A stretch of 64,000 nt of DNA from Mycolicibacterium goodii (GCF_022370755.2 NZ_CP092364.2:6677307-6741306); one strand, 5' to 3'. Counted from the stretch's first letter, positions 45,392 through 54,846 are shown. Made by a program: numbers and translations. Notes: generated by a model from the letters alone, not told the origin.

Positions 45392-46771
45392 TCACCGGGA
45401 CGCAGGGGTCTGTGTCAGGCCGCTCGGAGATCCGATGCGACGCGGGGCGGCATACTGCCGAATGGCCGGTGCAACCGGCCGGCCTTCGAGCAGTCCCTCG
45501 ACCGAACCGCGTTCGACTGCACGCTTGTAGGCCGGTAGTGCACCGCGAACAGCGGTGACCGTCTGCTCGATATCGCTATCGGTATGGGCCGCGGAGGTTA
45601 CGAAGGACTGACCCAGTACCCCCCGTTTGAGCAACTCCTGAAGGAAAAGTGTGCGATATGCCTGCGAGGGAAGCTGCTCTGGATCCCGGGTGATGAACGT
45701 CAGGCAGGAGGGCCTGCCGGCAAGCTGCACGTAGTCCGACAGGCCCGCTTCGTGAATAGCGGCGCGTACACCGTCGGCCAACAGACGTCCAGCCCGCTCC
45801 ATTCGGCCGATGGGGTCGTTGTCGGCGTACTCCTGAACCACCGCGCGGAACGCGGCCAGCGAACCCCTCTCGGGACCGTGCGTTGTGGACAGGAGGAACA
45901 CCCGCTCACGGTCGGTGCACAGACCACCGAGTTCCATGAACTCCCGCTTGCCGGCCAGAGCCGATATCGGGAAACCGTTGCCCATCGCTTTCCCCCAGCA
46001 GGACAGATCTGGTTCTATGCCGTAAACCGCCTGCGCACCGTGTTCAGACCAACGGAACCCGGTGATCATCTCATCGATCACGAGGAGTGCTCCGTGATCG
46101 TCGCACAGTCGTCGGACGCCGTCGAGATAGCCCGGTGCGGGCTCGGTGGTCGAAGTTGCGGCTTCAAGGATCACGCATGCGATGTCATGGGCCGTCAAGA
46201 CCGAGGCGAGTGAGTCGAGATCGTTGTACTGGAAGCGCACGGTCGAGTTCCGGCTGGCATGAGGTATCCCACCGGCCATTTCGGTGGTTCCGATGAACCA
46301 GTCGTCGGTTGAGAAGAACGGTTGGTGGCAGGCCGCGACCGTGACCCTGCCGGTGACGGCCCGAGCCAACCGAACAGCGGCCGTGGTGACATCGGATCCG
46401 TTCTTGGCGAACTTGACCATGTCGGCGGCCGGAACGAGATTCAGGAAGTCCTCGGCGGCGTCCAACTCGAGTGTGGTCGGCCGGCTGAAGTTCACCCCGT
46501 CGGCGATTGCCGAGCACACGGCGTCGATGACTGGCCGGAATCCGTGACCGAGCGTCACCGACCGCAGCCCCATGCCGTACTCGATGTACTCGTTGCCGTC
46601 CGCATCCCAGACGTGGCAACCACGGCCGTTCGTCAGCACCGGGGGCATGAACTCCGGATATTGATCCGACCCACGCGAGTAGGTGTGTGCACCACCCGGT
46701 ATTACGTGGTGCAGCTTCGCCTGAAGCTCGCAGGACCTGTCGAATGACCGAACTGCCGGGATGTGCGGCAT
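45392..46771 (-). CDS. Class III aminotransferase, glutamate-1-semialdehyde aminotransferase-like
   Basis: This 459-residue PLP enzyme has IPGGAHTYSRGSDQYPEFMP, NEYIEYGMGLRSVTLGH, the Asp motif LLVIDEMITGFRW, and the PLP lysine in CWGKAMGNGFPISALAGK. HemL-like proteins of this sort in polysaccharide clusters convert sugar or polyol ketones to amines, or make aminated decorations. A role in heme synthesis is unlikely given the context. The ATG has GGAG 8 nt upstream. It heads the two-gene minus-strand unit embedded in the plus-strand cluster. Confidence 0.9.
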   Translation of the reverse strand: MPHIPAVRSFDRSCELQAKLHHVIPGGAHTYSRGSDQYPEFMPPVLTNGRGCHVWDADGNEYIEYGMGLRSVTLGHGFRPVIDAVCSAIADGVNFSRPTTLELDAAEDFLNLVPAADMVKFAKNGSDVTTAAVRLARAVTGRVTVAACHQPFFSTDDWFIGTTEMAGGIPHASRNSTVRFQYNDLDSLASVLTAHDIACVILEAATSTTEPAPGYLDGVRRLCDDHGALLVIDEMITGFRWSEHGAQAVYGIEPDLSCWGKAMGNGFPISALAGKREFMELGGLCTDRERVFLLSTTHGPERGSLAAFRAVVQEYADNDPIGRMERAGRLLADGVRAAIHEAGLSDYVQLAGRPSCLTFITRDPEQLPSQAYRTLFLQELLKRGVLGQSFVTSAAHTDSDIEQTVTAVRGALPAYKRAVERGSVEGLLEGRPVAPAIRQYAAPRRIGSPSGLTQTPASR

Positions 46772-47124
46772 TTGCGTTCTCCGTGAATAGGCCAGGTAAT
46801 CCGTGTAGTGTACGTCGCGTCAAGGTTTGCGGGGAGGGTAACGGCCGGCGCGATCTTCAGTGGCAGTAGCAGATATGAACTTCTCGCAGGTTCGCTGGGG
46901 AGCGTTTCAAGATCGCACGGCTCGACCGGCGGTATCTCTCGCGGAGGAGGTTTCAGTCTCGCCAGAGGTCATCAGTGGGCGCCAGGAGCTATGCGGTCTC
47001 GACCGTCCCCGTGAACACCCGGCGTCGGTGAATGACCTTGGTGGGCAGTCTGTTCGGGACGCCAAAGAGGTCGGCACGGCCCGACGTGGACCGGGCCCGA
47101 AGGTGATCGAGAAAGTTGTGTGGG
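46772..47124. other. 353-bp divergent intergenic region
   Basis: It separates the minus aminotransferase from the plus glycosyltransferase and presumably holds both promoters. A 95-codon frame starting at GTG 46860 runs through it and overlaps the next gene by 23 nt; it has no recognisable family and is not called. Confidence 0.45.
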
Positions 47125-48315
47125 ATGCGGAGATACCGATTCGCTGAAAAATCGCCGGTTGCGCGCGTTCTCTGTATCTCGAACCGGGACATCGCTCCGG
47201 TTGTTTCACGGAGCGGCTTGTACGAGTTCGAGGATCTCATAGGTGCAATTGACACGGTTGACCTGATCGCGCCGCAGGACACGCCGGATCCGGCTGATGC
47301 CCGCAGTCCGCTCGGTCATGTCACCCGCACGCTACAGCGACTGGGGGCGAAGGCGTTTCGACGGTTCTCGGTGGTACTGGAGGGAAAGCTCCCCACCGCC
47401 GGCCTGCGCCGGCTTCCTGCCGGCATCAGGCGCGACTACGAAATCCTTTTCGTCAGCAATCAATCGGCGAACGACCTGTACAACATCGGGCCGTGCGCGA
47501 TGTGGCGATCCAGGGCGCGGGTCTCGATGTGCTACATCGATGAGATCTACCCCTCTGATGTGGCCGGTCTCGGCAGTCTGTTGAGCGTCCTCAAGCTGTT
47601 CGACCATGTCTTTGTATCTGTGCGTGACACCGTGGAACCACTTGCCGCGGTCACCGGTCGGCCATGTCATTTCCTGGCGCCCTCCGTCGACACGCTGGAA
47701 TTCTGCCCATACCCCGAGGAACCGAAGCGGGTCATCGATTTCTACGCGATGGGCAATCGTCCTCCAGAGACGCACAGGGCGTTGCTTCGGATGGCGGATC
47801 GTGGCGACTGGTACTACGTGTACGACACGTTGAAGAACTCGCCGGTCACCAGTCACACCGAGCATCGTGTGCGCCTGGCGGAGATGCTGAAGCGGACACG
47901 GTTCTTCCTGGTGACGGCCGTCAGGCACTACAACCCCGAGCGAACCAGGGGCAATCAGGAGTTGGGACTGCGCTATTTCGAGGGTGCGGCCGCCGGCACG
48001 GTCCTCATCGGTGACGCTCCGTGCAATGAGTCCTTCAGGCAGAACTTCGGATGGGGGGATTCGGTGATCCCGCTCGGGTTCAATTCTGGTGACATCGCCG
48101 GTGTGATCCGGAAATTGGAGGCCGATCCGGCTCGCCTCGAGCGGATTCGCAGGACCAACGCGGCGAACTCTCTCCGACTTCATGACCACGTGCACCGATG
48201 GGGGCAGATTCTATCCATTGCGGGCCTTGAGGAGACGGCTGACATGCGGGCTCGCCGACGGCAACTGGACGAACTGGCGGCGTCCATCGAACAGAAAATG
48301 CCAGAATTCCGGTGA
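47125..48315 (+). CDS. CgeB-like glycosyltransferase
   Basis: This ~396-residue protein has a GT-B layout with the C-terminal segment RGNQELGLRYFEGAAAGTVLIGDAP and WGDSVIPLGF, typical of CgeB/GT1-type glycosyltransferases. The N-terminal half (VARVLCISNRDIAPVVSRSG, YEILFVSNQSANDLYNIGP) is poorly conserved. ATG 47125 was chosen over TTG 47116; neither has a good ribosome site. It is the first gene of the next plus-strand run and is followed by the flippase. Acceptor and donor sugars cannot be named. Confidence 0.82.
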   Translation: MRRYRFAEKSPVARVLCISNRDIAPVVSRSGLYEFEDLIGAIDTVDLIAPQDTPDPADARSPLGHVTRTLQRLGAKAFRRFSVVLEGKLPTAGLRRLPAGIRRDYEILFVSNQSANDLYNIGPCAMWRSRARVSMCYIDEIYPSDVAGLGSLLSVLKLFDHVFVSVRDTVEPLAAVTGRPCHFLAPSVDTLEFCPYPEEPKRVIDFYAMGNRPPETHRALLRMADRGDWYYVYDTLKNSPVTSHTEHRVRLAEMLKRTRFFLVTAVRHYNPERTRGNQELGLRYFEGAAAGTVLIGDAPCNESFRQNFGWGDSVIPLGFNSGDIAGVIRKLEADPARLERIRRTNAANSLRLHDHVHRWGQILSIAGLEETADMRARRRQLDELAASIEQKMPEFR

Positions 48316-48429
48316 CCGCGCTGTTCCCGGCACCCCGTCATCGTCCCGCCGCACCTCATGCCGGTGGTGCCCAGATCTGCCGGTGGAGGCATCCGGAAAA
48401 TCAACGGGCGCTGTGGTTACGGAGCTGTG

Positions 48430-49962
48430 ATGGCCGGCCCGGGTAACCGCTCGGACAAACCGGAAGCCCTTGACTCCGACGCTCCCGCCACGGGCGAGGC
48501 TCCGGTTGAGCCGCTCGGCCGGTCGGCGGCCGCCGGAACGCTGTGGCTGACTGCCGCTCAATGGCTCATGCGACTGACGGGTCTGATCACCGTCGCGGTC
48601 CTCACGCGTCTGCTGACGCCGGAGGACTTCGGGGTGGTTGCGGCCGCAATGACGGTCACCCCGTTCATATTGCTGCTCGCCGACCTCGGACTTTCCACCT
48701 ATGTGATTCAGGTGAAGCATGCCGATCAACGGCTTCTCAGCACGGCGTTCTGGTACTCGCTGTCGATGGCGATCGCATTGATGACGGCCATGGCGGTGTT
48801 CGCCCCGGTCATCGCGGTCATGTTCAATCTGCCGGGCGCCGCGCCCGTGCTCCGTGGCTGCTCCCTCGCGGCCGGCTTCATCGTCCTCTGCTCGGTTCCC
48901 GCAGCGCTGCTGCGGCGGGAGATGAGATTTCGCGAGCTCTCGCTGCAATGGCTGGTCTCTGCGGTCATCGCGCAGGTCGTCGCTGTTGTCCTTGCGTTCC
49001 ACGGCGCGGGTGCCTGGGCGCTGGTGAGCCAGCTTGTGGTGGCAGAGGCGATCAGTTGCATCTTGGTGTGGAAGGCGGCGCGGTGGCGTCCGAAGTTCCA
49101 GTTCTCGAAGAGCGAGTTCTTCGATATGGCGAAATTCGGAAACAAGGTGATCACGGTCGACCTGATTGTGGCGATGCGACCGGCGGCCGAGGCGGCGATC
49201 ATCTCGACAGTCCTCGGGCCGGCCGCACTCGGCTTCCTGAGCATCGCCCAACGACTGGTCCAGGTCACGCAGGATTTGGGTGGCAAGGCGTTGGTTCCGG
49301 TTTCCACGGTGGTGTTCGCCAAGGTCCGTGAATCCCCGCAGCGGTTGCAGTCGGCATATGTGAAGGCGTTGGGCATCGCATACGCCGCTGTATCTCCGCT
49401 CATGACCGTGGTCGTTGTCGGCGGGACGCTGGTCGTCCCACTTCTCTTCGGCCAAGGATGGGACCAGAGTGTGCCGGTGGCACAAGCGCTCGGCCTGGCC
49501 GCGATCCTCACGCTGGGCGCAATCATCGATCAGCGTCTCTATTACGGAATCGGTAAACCGGGGCGTTGGCTGATATATGCGGCCTGCATCGGTGCGCTTG
49601 AGATCACGGTGACCGCGCTGGTGGCTCGTCACGGTCTGAACTGGGTGGCGATCGGATTCGTCACGGTGGCCTTCGTGGCGACCGTCGTCCGGTGGGTTCT
49701 GGTCGGCCGGCTGCTGGATATCCGGTCGCGGACACTGGCGATGGTTTTCGCCGCGGCATCGGTGGCTGTCGCCGGGTCGGCGGGGGCGGGACTCCTCGTC
49801 CTGACCGTCACCGGGAGGTGGGCCCCGGCATGGTCATTGACGGCTGTGATTTTGACGGTGGGTCTCGTACACATCGGAATCGTCCGGGTCGTCTCACCAG
49901 AGGTGTATCGGACCGTACGTTCGTTGGTGCACCGCGCACCCCGGGAAGACGAGTCATCGTGA
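48430..49962 (+). CDS. Wzx-type oligosaccharide flippase (PST/MOP family)
   Basis: This ~510-residue protein has 12 or more hydrophobic helices. It has the family opening GTLWLTAAQWLMRLTGLITVAVLTRLLTPEDFGVVAAA, the central KFGNKVITVDLIVAMRPAAEAAIIS and LGPAALGFLSIAQRLVQVT, and LLFGQGWDQSVPVAQAL, like WzxC and the Polysacc_synt family. It would move lipid-linked repeat units across the membrane. The ATG at 48430 has GGAG 5 nt upstream. It lies 114 nt after the CgeB-like gene. Confidence 0.93.
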   Translation: MAGPGNRSDKPEALDSDAPATGEAPVEPLGRSAAAGTLWLTAAQWLMRLTGLITVAVLTRLLTPEDFGVVAAAMTVTPFILLLADLGLSTYVIQVKHADQRLLSTAFWYSLSMAIALMTAMAVFAPVIAVMFNLPGAAPVLRGCSLAAGFIVLCSVPAALLRREMRFRELSLQWLVSAVIAQVVAVVLAFHGAGAWALVSQLVVAEAISCILVWKAARWRPKFQFSKSEFFDMAKFGNKVITVDLIVAMRPAAEAAIISTVLGPAALGFLSIAQRLVQVTQDLGGKALVPVSTVVFAKVRESPQRLQSAYVKALGIAYAAVSPLMTVVVVGGTLVVPLLFGQGWDQSVPVAQALGLAAILTLGAIIDQRLYYGIGKPGRWLIYAACIGALEITVTALVARHGLNWVAIGFVTVAFVATVVRWVLVGRLLDIRSRTLAMVFAAASVAVAGSAGAGLLVLTVTGRWAPAWSLTAVILTVGLVHIGIVRVVSPEVYRTVRSLVHRAPREDESS

Positions 49963-50302
49963 TACACAGAGGGTTCGAGCAACGAGTCACCCCCCGCCGT
50001 GATACCGCTGGCGGCGGCGCGCGATCGGCGCGGGCACGATCGATTTTCGTCCAGCAACCAGCCCAAGACGATGTGTCGCCGTGAAGGGCAGATCAAGCGA
50101 TCATCGGTCATGAACAACAGCGCGGTCCCGAATTACGCCTGTCCCGTTGCCCATTCCAAGATCAATGCGCGGGCGGGTTCGGAAAAAACGCTGTCAAAAT
50201 GCTGCGAGCGCGCCACACTAACGTCATTGCAGCAATCTTCGACTGGTTGATGCGGGTCGATCAATCGGATTCATCGGGGGCCGGAAAAAAAGGGGGCAGG
50301 GC
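49963..50302. other. Intergenic region before the GMC oxidoreductase
   Basis: The 340 bp hold no gene I can support; an 83-codon frame (49999-50250) has no ribosome site and no family. An A7G5 run sits at 50285-50296, and its G5 part forms the best Shine-Dalgarno of this stretch. Confidence 0.4.
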
Positions 50303-50395
50303 GTGAAGGTCCTACGGAAATCGCGCGATGTCGCATCGGTTTTCATTACCGCCGTGGGTGTTCAGCACGGATGCGGTGCAGTCGATGGAGGCTGA
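50303..50395 (+). CDS. Possible 30-codon leader ORF overlapping the GMC gene start
   Basis: GTG at 50303 has a strong AGGGGG ribosome site 6 nt upstream, better than any for the GMC gene. It encodes VKVLRKSRDVASVFITAVGV then QHGCGAVDGG and stops at 50393-50395. It is out of frame with the GMC gene and ends just past the GMC in-frame ATG at 50385, so it could couple translation to that start. Confidence 0.4.
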   Translation: MKVLRKSRDVASVFITAVGVQHGCGAVDGG

Positions 50396-51998
50396 CCCGA
50401 AGTCAGCGGACCTCGACGTGATCGTCGTCGGGGGAGGATTGGCCGGGAGCATAGCGGCGCTGACGGTGGCGCATGCGGGGTACTCGGTCGGCGTCATCGA
50501 ATGCGGCCCGTCGCGGTCGCAAGGGCCGGCGCCCGGTCCAGGGACGCTGCGCAAGATCACCGCACGGCTTGCCGGGCACGTGTTGCCCCGACCGGGACGG
50601 TGGCCGGTGCCGTTGATGCGTGACATGGGCCGCGGCCGGTCTGCGAAGCCCATGGCGGCGGTGCTCGGTTTCGGACCAGGAGGCTCCTCAACGGTCTACG
50701 GTGCCGCCTTGTCGCGCTATCGCCGGTCGGACTTCGCGCCGTTGCGCATCCCAGGTGCTCTACCACGTGAATGGCCGATCGCGTACGACGAGCTGCGGCC
50801 GTTCTACGCTCGTATGGAGCAGTTGCTGCGGGTTGCCGGCTCGCCGGATCCGCTCGACCCGGACGACGACGCAGTACTGAGACCACCGCCCCCGCTCGGC
50901 CCGCGCGATACGGCTTTGGCGGCAGCCATGCAGGAGGCAGGTCTTCATCCATACCGATTACATGTCGGGATCGACTACCTACCTGGGTGTTCGGAGTGCC
51001 TGGGGGATGCGTGTCCACGGGACTGCAAGGCGGATGGCAACAACCGGGCGTTGCAACAAGCGGTGGCAATCGGTGCGCTGCTGATTCACGATGAGACGGT
51101 TGTCCGGCTTGAGCCTGCACCCGAGGGGGTGCAGGTCGTCAGCCGGACCGGCGGCCCCACTGCCACGACGGGCGCCGGACGAAAACGACTGGCCCGCCAC
51201 GTGATCCTTGCCGCAGGTGCATTGAACACGCCTCTCGTTCTCGCACGGTCGAGTGCACTGTGGCGCGACGGCAGCCCGCCCCCGCTGTTGGGATGCGGTT
51301 TGATGTTCCACATAACCGACATCCTGGGTCTGCAGCCACGTCGCGATGTCGCCAATTACGGGCCGCAGAAGACGTTGGCCATCCGCGACCTGTATGAAGT
51401 CGGCGAAGTTCAGTCGATGGCCATGCGCGTGCGAGCGGCGCCGATCGCGTCGTACCTGCGCGCCGAGGTCGAACGGCTCGGATTCGGCTGGCTGGGCGGT
51501 GGTTTGGAGGCACTTCGTCTTCCCGCCGCTGTCGCGGCGAAGTTCCTGGGCCGGGCCGCCACCTTCGCCACGGTCCAGGAGGACTATGCCTATGCGGCCA
51601 ACCGTGTGTGGGAGGATTCGGGCCAGCCGGAGAGGATTCGTTTCAGATACGAGGTGCCGGACGAGCTGCGTGACCGGTCGTCGTGTGGGCGACGCGTCAT
51701 CCGAGAGCGTCTCGGGCACCTCCGGCCTTTCTTCCTGACCCCGCTGGCAACTCCGAACTGGGGCCATCCGATGGGGACGTGCCGGATGGGGCGCGATCCG
51801 GCCGTGTCGGTCACCGACTCCGAGGGACGGGTCTGGGGCGTGCCCAACGTGGTTGTGGCTGATGCCGCGACACTGCCGACATCAGGCTCGACGAATCCGG
51901 CACTGACCGTCTCCGCGAACGCCTTGAGAATCGCCGAATCACTGGTGGCCCGCATGAACGCGGCGGCACCGGAACCGAGACAAGAACATGTCGAGTGA
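50328..51998 (+). CDS. GMC-family FAD oxidoreductase
   Basis: This 556-residue flavoprotein has the FAD motif DLDVIVVGGGLAGSIAALTVAHAGYSVGVIE-type fold (residues 29 onward), GFGPGGSSTVYGAALSRYR, a Cys-containing insert (GCSECLGDACPRDCKADGNN), LAAGALNTPLVLARS, and the C-terminal HPMGTCRMG ... VADAATLPTSGSTNPALTVSANA. GMC enzymes oxidise alcohols or sugars. ATG 50328 has only a weak GGAAA site; ATG 50385 would remove 19 residues that are not part of the FAD fold. The gene overlaps the next SDR by 11 nt. A sugar-oxidising role in repeat-unit modification is inferred. Confidence 0.9.
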   Translation: MSHRFSLPPWVFSTDAVQSMEADPKSADLDVIVVGGGLAGSIAALTVAHAGYSVGVIECGPSRSQGPAPGPGTLRKITARLAGHVLPRPGRWPVPLMRDMGRGRSAKPMAAVLGFGPGGSSTVYGAALSRYRRSDFAPLRIPGALPREWPIAYDELRPFYARMEQLLRVAGSPDPLDPDDDAVLRPPPPLGPRDTALAAAMQEAGLHPYRLHVGIDYLPGCSECLGDACPRDCKADGNNRALQQAVAIGALLIHDETVVRLEPAPEGVQVVSRTGGPTATTGAGRKRLARHVILAAGALNTPLVLARSSALWRDGSPPPLLGCGLMFHITDILGLQPRRDVANYGPQKTLAIRDLYEVGEVQSMAMRVRAAPIASYLRAEVERLGFGWLGGGLEALRLPAAVAAKFLGRAATFATVQEDYAYAANRVWEDSGQPERIRFRYEVPDELRDRSSCGRRVIRERLGHLRPFFLTPLATPNWGHPMGTCRMGRDPAVSVTDSEGRVWGVPNVVVADAATLPTSGSTNPALTVSANALRIAESLVARMNAAAPEPRQEHVE

Positions 51999-52815
51999 TC
52001 TGTCGCAGGACACCACGGCCCGTTGTGAAGTGCCTGTTTTCATCGATTCGTTGACCGAACACCGGATCCGGGTGGCGGTGGTCACCGGTGGAGGAGCCGG
52101 TATCGGTCGCGCCGTCGCCCGCGGGCTCGCATCAACGGGCTATTGCGTCGCCGTTGTCGGCCGACACATGGAGAGTCTGGTCCAGACCGCGGAAGACCAT
52201 GCTCATATCGCGCCGTTTCGCCTCGATGTCGGCGATGCCGCTCGCAGCGCTGTGGTGTTCGCCGAAGTCGAGCGGCAGTTGGGGCCGGTCGACATCCTGG
52301 TTGCGAATGCCGCCGTCTACCCTCGGGTGCATTTTCTCGATCAGAGTCCGGCGAGTTTCGAAGAGACATTTCAGACCAACGTTCACGGTGTGGCGAATGC
52401 CGTGCGTTCCGTTCTTCCGGGCATGCTGTCGAGAAACGCCGGCCGCATCATCGTTCTCGGCTCGCTCGCCGATCAGAGCCCGTTGGCCGGTGCGTGCGCC
52501 TATTCTTCATCGAAGGGCGCGTTGCACGCGTTGGTGCGCGGAATCGCCGTCGAGATCGACCGAGTTCGGTATCCGAATGTTCTGATCAACGAGTTCAATC
52601 CCGGCCGGACGCGGACCGCGATGGGAAAGGGCGGCCATCCACCCGAGGCCGTGTATCCGCTGATTCAGGCATTGATCGACCAACCACCGGGTGGTCCGCA
52701 CGGGCGGATGTTCATCATGGATCGGGAGGTGCGTTCGAATGAGCGTCTCAGCCGTGCGATCCTCCGGCGGTTCGGTATCGGCCCGAGGCTCATGAGACTG
52801 CAGCCGGCTCGATAG
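51988..52815 (+). CDS. Short-chain dehydrogenase paired with the GMC oxidoreductase
   Basis: This 275-residue SDR has VTGGGAGIGRAVARGLASTGY, ANAAVYPRVHF in place of NNAG, Ser in IIVLGSLADQSPLAG, and the dyad CAYSSSKGALHALV. Overlap with the GMC gene implies joint action, for example oxidation and stereo-inverting reduction of a sugar hydroxyl. The pairing resembles DprE1/DprE2 logic, but DprE1 is not a GMC enzyme. The substrate is unknown. Confidence 0.88.
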   Translation: MSSDLSQDTTARCEVPVFIDSLTEHRIRVAVVTGGGAGIGRAVARGLASTGYCVAVVGRHMESLVQTAEDHAHIAPFRLDVGDAARSAVVFAEVERQLGPVDILVANAAVYPRVHFLDQSPASFEETFQTNVHGVANAVRSVLPGMLSRNAGRIIVLGSLADQSPLAGACAYSSSKGALHALVRGIAVEIDRVRYPNVLINEFNPGRTRTAMGKGGHPPEAVYPLIQALIDQPPGGPHGRMFIMDREVRSNERLSRAILRRFGIGPRLMRLQPAR

Positions 52816-52848
52816 CCTGCACTTCCGACCAGCACGCCTGAACCGGCG

Positions 52849-54492
52849 TCACGTGGCGGGATTGGACACCCACTTCATCTCATCGCTTTCGTTGACATCC
52901 CATTTGAGATTGGTCGGGCCGTCAGGTTGTGCCGGAACACTGCCGCGGTGGAGCTCCCAGAACGCATCGACGAACGGATCGAAACTGGTGGTCTCCTCGG
53001 GAGGCCGTTCGTACCCTTGCCGGTTGGCGGCATAGACGTCGGTCTTTCGCATCCAGTCGTCGATGTTGTCGAAGAATGCATTGTGGTTCCACTGTGCCTT
53101 GGCGCTCATCAACAACGCGGCGAGGCCCTGCGCGACCCAGGCGCGCACGTTGCAACAGATCCGATAATCCTCGGATGTCTGGTCCCACTCGTCCCACTGG
53201 CTGGGCGGCTTCTCCTGGTAGGGCTGACGTGGTCCGTGGTGCCACACCATCTGCCACAGCGCGTGCTGGCCGTACCAGCCCGGCCCGTAGTACGTCTGGG
53301 CGTCCTCATGAAAGACCGTGGTCCGAGCCTCTGGCACGAAGGACGGCTCACCGAGCATCAGTCCGGCGAACAACACGGGCCACTTGCGTCCGCTGGTGAC
53401 TCCACCACCCTCGTTGAAAACCGCGCCGAGCCGGATCATGCCGTGAAGATCGATGCCGTACTGGACGAGACCGTACAGCAAGCGCCGCTTCTGGTCCTGG
53501 GAGGCAGCACTATTGAGCAGTAACGATGCGGCGCCCACGATACGGGCGATCTCACGCCCGTAGGCCGGCTGATTCTCGACCGGCAGGAGATACTGGCCCT
53601 CCCACGCGCCGTTCAGGTGGTCCAACCACGGGCGCTCAAGGTAGCGCTCGTACTGCGCGAAGGAGGGAACGGGGTACTTCGTGGCGTCCATGGGAAGGTT
53701 TTGGAGCAGATCCCATCGCAGGCTTGAAGCGCGAAAGATCTCTTTGTCGGCACCGACATAGGTCGGTCGGAAGGCGTCCGACGGCGGAGCCTCCGCCAAA
53801 CTGGTCAGCACCGCGGCGGTCTTCATCACGTTCGGAGTCTGCCTCTCCGAGGACCACATGAGGTCGGCGTACATCGCCGTATTCGGCGTGGAGACCTCAC
53901 TGATCGAAGAGATGAGCGAGCGGTTGGCATCCAGTTCGTACGGGAACGCGATCGATGTGCTCGGGTCATAGGTGGTCCCGCGGGAGTCGTAACCTTGCGA
54001 CGGGCCGAGTTCCATCACGACCATCGAACCGTTGCGTCGCTCCGGGTTGTCCTGCAGACCGGTGTCGTCCCATTGATTCAGGCTGAGGTCGATGACCTCG
54101 TCGGCCGGCGCCGGCCCCGGCTCCGGGGTCACCGACACCACCTTCACCGGGCCGACCACCCACCAATCACCGTTCACGAACTGGCCGACGGGGTAGTCGC
54201 GGTCGAATTTCCAGGTGATCCCGTACTGGCTGACCTCGCTCGCACGCTGCTCGGTGACGCGCGCTTGACACGCGACGAGCGCGGTGGGCGCGACGAGCAA
54301 CACGATTGCGAGAGTGCAGAACCTGCGCCGCCAGGTGGTGCGCACGCCGATGTGCCGTGGTGGTCCGTCAATTGACGTGGGCGGGTCTGCGATCGCACCG
54401 ACCGCTCGTGATGATTCGCCAACCCCGGTGGACTCGACACTGTCGGGACCACCGCACGATAGGTCCGGGCTCTGGTAGCTGGTCCGGTTCAT
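52849..54492 (-). CDS. Predicted secreted lipoprotein of unknown function
   Basis: Up to 547 residues. A lipoprotein-like signal (RRRFCTLAIVLLVAPTALVAC, lipobox Cys75) is preceded by 50 polar residues if ATG 54492 is used; starting at GTG 54345 would give a standard signal peptide. Neither start has a strong ribosome site. The mature part opens with YGITWKFDRDYPVGQFVNGDWWVVG and includes YGIDLHGMIRLGAVFNEGGG, GQHALWQMVWHHGP and many Trp residues. The helical, aromatic-rich layout suggests a glycan-active (alpha/alpha)-barrel such as a lyase or hydrolase, but no family is identified. It is the only long minus-strand gene in this part. Confidence 0.78.
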   Translation of the reverse strand: MNRTSYQSPDLSCGGPDSVESTGVGESSRAVGAIADPPTSIDGPPRHIGVRTTWRRRFCTLAIVLLVAPTALVACQARVTEQRASEVSQYGITWKFDRDYPVGQFVNGDWWVVGPVKVVSVTPEPGPAPADEVIDLSLNQWDDTGLQDNPERRNGSMVVMELGPSQGYDSRGTTYDPSTSIAFPYELDANRSLISSISEVSTPNTAMYADLMWSSERQTPNVMKTAAVLTSLAEAPPSDAFRPTYVGADKEIFRASSLRWDLLQNLPMDATKYPVPSFAQYERYLERPWLDHLNGAWEGQYLLPVENQPAYGREIARIVGAASLLLNSAASQDQKRRLLYGLVQYGIDLHGMIRLGAVFNEGGGVTSGRKWPVLFAGLMLGEPSFVPEARTTVFHEDAQTYYGPGWYGQHALWQMVWHHGPRQPYQEKPPSQWDEWDQTSEDYRICCNVRAWVAQGLAALLMSAKAQWNHNAFFDNIDDWMRKTDVYAANRQGYERPPEETTSFDPFVDAFWELHRGSVPAQPDGPTNLKWDVNESDEMKWVSNPAT

Positions 54493-54846
54493 AGGAAATC
54501 CAATGTTGTCGATGCCCCCGACCACCGGTCCCACTGGCTGACCGGTCCACTGCAGGCGCCGGCGAAGGCGTATGGGTGTTCTCGATTCGCTTCGGTGTTC
54601 TGCCCACCGCCCCCGGAGGGGGCCGACAGGGATGCCAGCGAGTGTAGATCGTTTAGCTGTGCGGCACGGCAAACTGGAGGTATCCGGCAGGAAAGTCGTC
54701 GGCACGCGGCCAGCGGCATCCCATCCGGCATGTAGACGCACCGCCCCGCACCGAATTTCGTTGCGTAGTGGAAGATTTGTGAAATCTCTCGCGCTGGTTC
54801 TTCGGTCACGGCTCCCGGTCGAGGCGCCTGCAACTACCCTCAGAGC
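54493..54846. other. 354-bp divergent intergenic region
   Basis: It lies between the lipoprotein gene and the GT4 gene and should hold both promoters. No clear promoter hexamers, repeats or genes were recognised. Confidence 0.4.

Noticed and set aside
46860..47147. 95-codon frame between the aminotransferase and CgeB-like genes
   Set aside because: No family, no ribosome site, and it overlaps the next gene by 23 nt; treated as intergenic.
49999..50250. 83-codon frame after the Wzx-like gene
   Set aside because: No Shine-Dalgarno and no recognisable sequence; kept as non-coding.
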